Assembly: GCA_001774245.1 (NCBI GenBank)
Contig: MEZF01000111.1
Location: 4,095 to 9,792 of the forward strand
Direction of reading: 5' to 3'
Source: Candidatus Bathyarchaeota archaeon RBG_13_52_12
GTDB taxonomy: Archaea > Thermoproteota > Bathyarchaeia > TCS64
DNA: 5,698 bases
The notes under the pieces are model-generated. The model searched no databases. It was not told where the DNA came from and saw only the letters and a program-made list of their open reading frames with translations. Numbering within the stretch: position 1 is the stretch's first letter; the number at the start of each line of letters is the position of its first letter. The position numbers and the translations under genes are program-made. Shown one piece after another: positions 5,084-5,698 of the stretch.

Positions 5084-5698
5084 ATCTGCGTCGACAGCAA
5101 CGAGGCAAGCGCTCGCAGGGACATCCTAAACTACCTACGCCTATCGGGTATGCATGTCGATATCCAGAGGCTCACGGTGTGCGATTATGTGGTCTCGGAC
5201 AGGGTGGGCGTTGAAAGAAAGGATGTGGGCGACTTCCTAGGTAGCGTAAAGGATGGACGCTTATTCAAACAGGCTAAGGCGATGGCTGATGTATATGAGA
5301 AGCCCATTCTCGTGCTTGAGGGGCAGGTAAGCCGAGCGCTCCAACGAAGCGCTATGAAACCCGCTGCCGTCTACGGCGCCCTGAGCAGCCTTGCGCTCGA
5401 CTACGGGATAAGTGTCATCCCCACCGAGGACACAGATACCACCGCGGTACTCCTTCAGCGCCTAGCTTACAGGGAACAGGCTAAAGACAACAGAGCAATA
5501 CAGCTCCGCAGCGTCGACAGGAGCCTCCCACTATTCAAACAGCAGCTCTTTCTCCTCTCAGGATTCCCCCAGATCGGAACCACCTCCGCGGAGGACCTCC
5601 TCGAAATTTTCGATACCCCTCTAAGGGTCATTGAAGAGCTGGCCTCCGCGGAGGTACGCGTCTCCGCGTCGGGGAAGACGAAAAAATTGACAGGACCT
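5084..5698 (+). CDS. xpf: XPF/ERCC4-type structure-specific DNA nuclease (3' end cut; non-canonical start)
   Basis: Cuts branched DNA such as flaps and forks during repair; the crenarchaeal short form acts as a dimer with PCNA. The frame is open from 5060 to the edge. Counting from ATC at 5084 (205 residues visible), the ERCC4 nuclease domain covers about 1-130. It has VDSNE (3-7, for the usual VDxRE), CDYVVSDR (33-40, for GDYxxSDR), the catalytic VERKDVGD (43-50, ERKx3D intact) and DGRLFKQ (57-63). A helix-hairpin-helix segment follows, with LSGFPQIGTTSAEDLL at about 158-173; the second hairpin and any PCNA-binding tail lie beyond the window. No helicase precedes it, unlike euryarchaeal Hef. 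The start is the odd point: TGA at 5057-5059 closes the frame, and no ATG, GTG or TTG precedes the conserved VDSNE. ATC at 5084 with GAGGAG 6 nt upstream is my best choice. The first in-frame ATG, at 5150, would remove the first catalytic strand. Confidence 0.85.
   Translation, partial: MCVDSNEASARRDILNYLRLSGMHVDIQRLTVCDYVVSDRVGVERKDVGDFLGSVKDGRLFKQAKAMADVYEKPILVLEGQVSRALQRSAMKPAAVYGALSSLALDYGISVIPTEDTDTTAVLLQRLAYREQAKDNRAIQLRSVDRSLPLFKQQLFLLSGFPQIGTTSAEDLLEIFDTPLRVIEELASAEVRVSASGKTKKLTGP
5583..5594. repeat. 12-bp palindrome, copy 1
   Basis: CCTCCGCGGAGG is a perfect palindrome inside the nuclease gene. An identical copy lies exactly 60 bp downstream. In frame it covers the Ser-Ala-Glu codons of the helix-hairpin-helix segment. 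Confidence 0.6.
5643..5654. repeat. 12-bp palindrome, copy 2
   Basis: This is the second identical CCTCCGCGGAGG, 20 codons after the first and in the same reading frame, again encoding Ser-Ala-Glu. It may simply reflect codon preference. Confidence 0.6.

Noticed and set aside
1..5698. CRISPR array, insertion sequence or defence system
   Set aside because: No regularly spaced direct repeats, terminal inverted repeats, transposase, or defence-type domains were seen; the XPF nuclease is a repair family member.

Overview
The window looks like archaeal chromosome, most likely from the TACK group; the exact lineage is a guess (a moderately GC-rich thermophile-type genome such as the Aigarchaeota/Caldarchaeales would fit). 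Three points support this. The right-hand gene is a short XPF nuclease with no helicase in front, whereas euryarchaea usually carry the helicase-fused Hef form. Three of the internal gene starts have an archaeal TATA-like element centred 27-28 nt upstream of the start codon, as expected for leaderless mRNAs. The molybdenum-cofactor adapter MobB carries an added iron-sulfur domain.

Layout, left to right. Positions 1-1250 (minus strand) hold most of an FGGY sugar kinase, very probably xylulokinase, cut at its C-terminus by the window edge. A 99-nt divergent spacer follows. Positions 1350-2756 (plus) encode an aminopeptidase-P/creatinase-fold protein (M24 family) that has lost most of the metal ligands. 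Positions 2802-4178 (plus) encode a PurF-like protein (amidophosphoribosyltransferase family). Its glutaminase half has lost its nucleophile and other key residues, while the PRPP-binding motif and all four presumed Fe-S ligand cysteines remain. After a 136-nt spacer with two candidate promoters, 4315-5073 (plus) encodes MobB with an Fe-S domain. The XPF-type nuclease gene then begins directly at the mobB stop, in the +1 frame, and runs off the right edge.

The genes do not form one obvious pathway: sugar catabolism (xylB), an unknown hydrolase-fold protein, a purine-enzyme paralogue, molybdenum/tungsten cofactor assembly and DNA repair. mobB and xpf overlap and are probably co-transcribed; purF and mobB each seem to have their own promoter.

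The most notable points are the PurF homologue with a dead glutaminase but intact Fe-S ligands, the neighbouring M24 pseudoenzyme, and the absence of any ATG/GTG/TTG start for the XPF reading frame ahead of its conserved N-terminus. I found no rRNA, tRNA, CRISPR array, insertion sequence or defence system.
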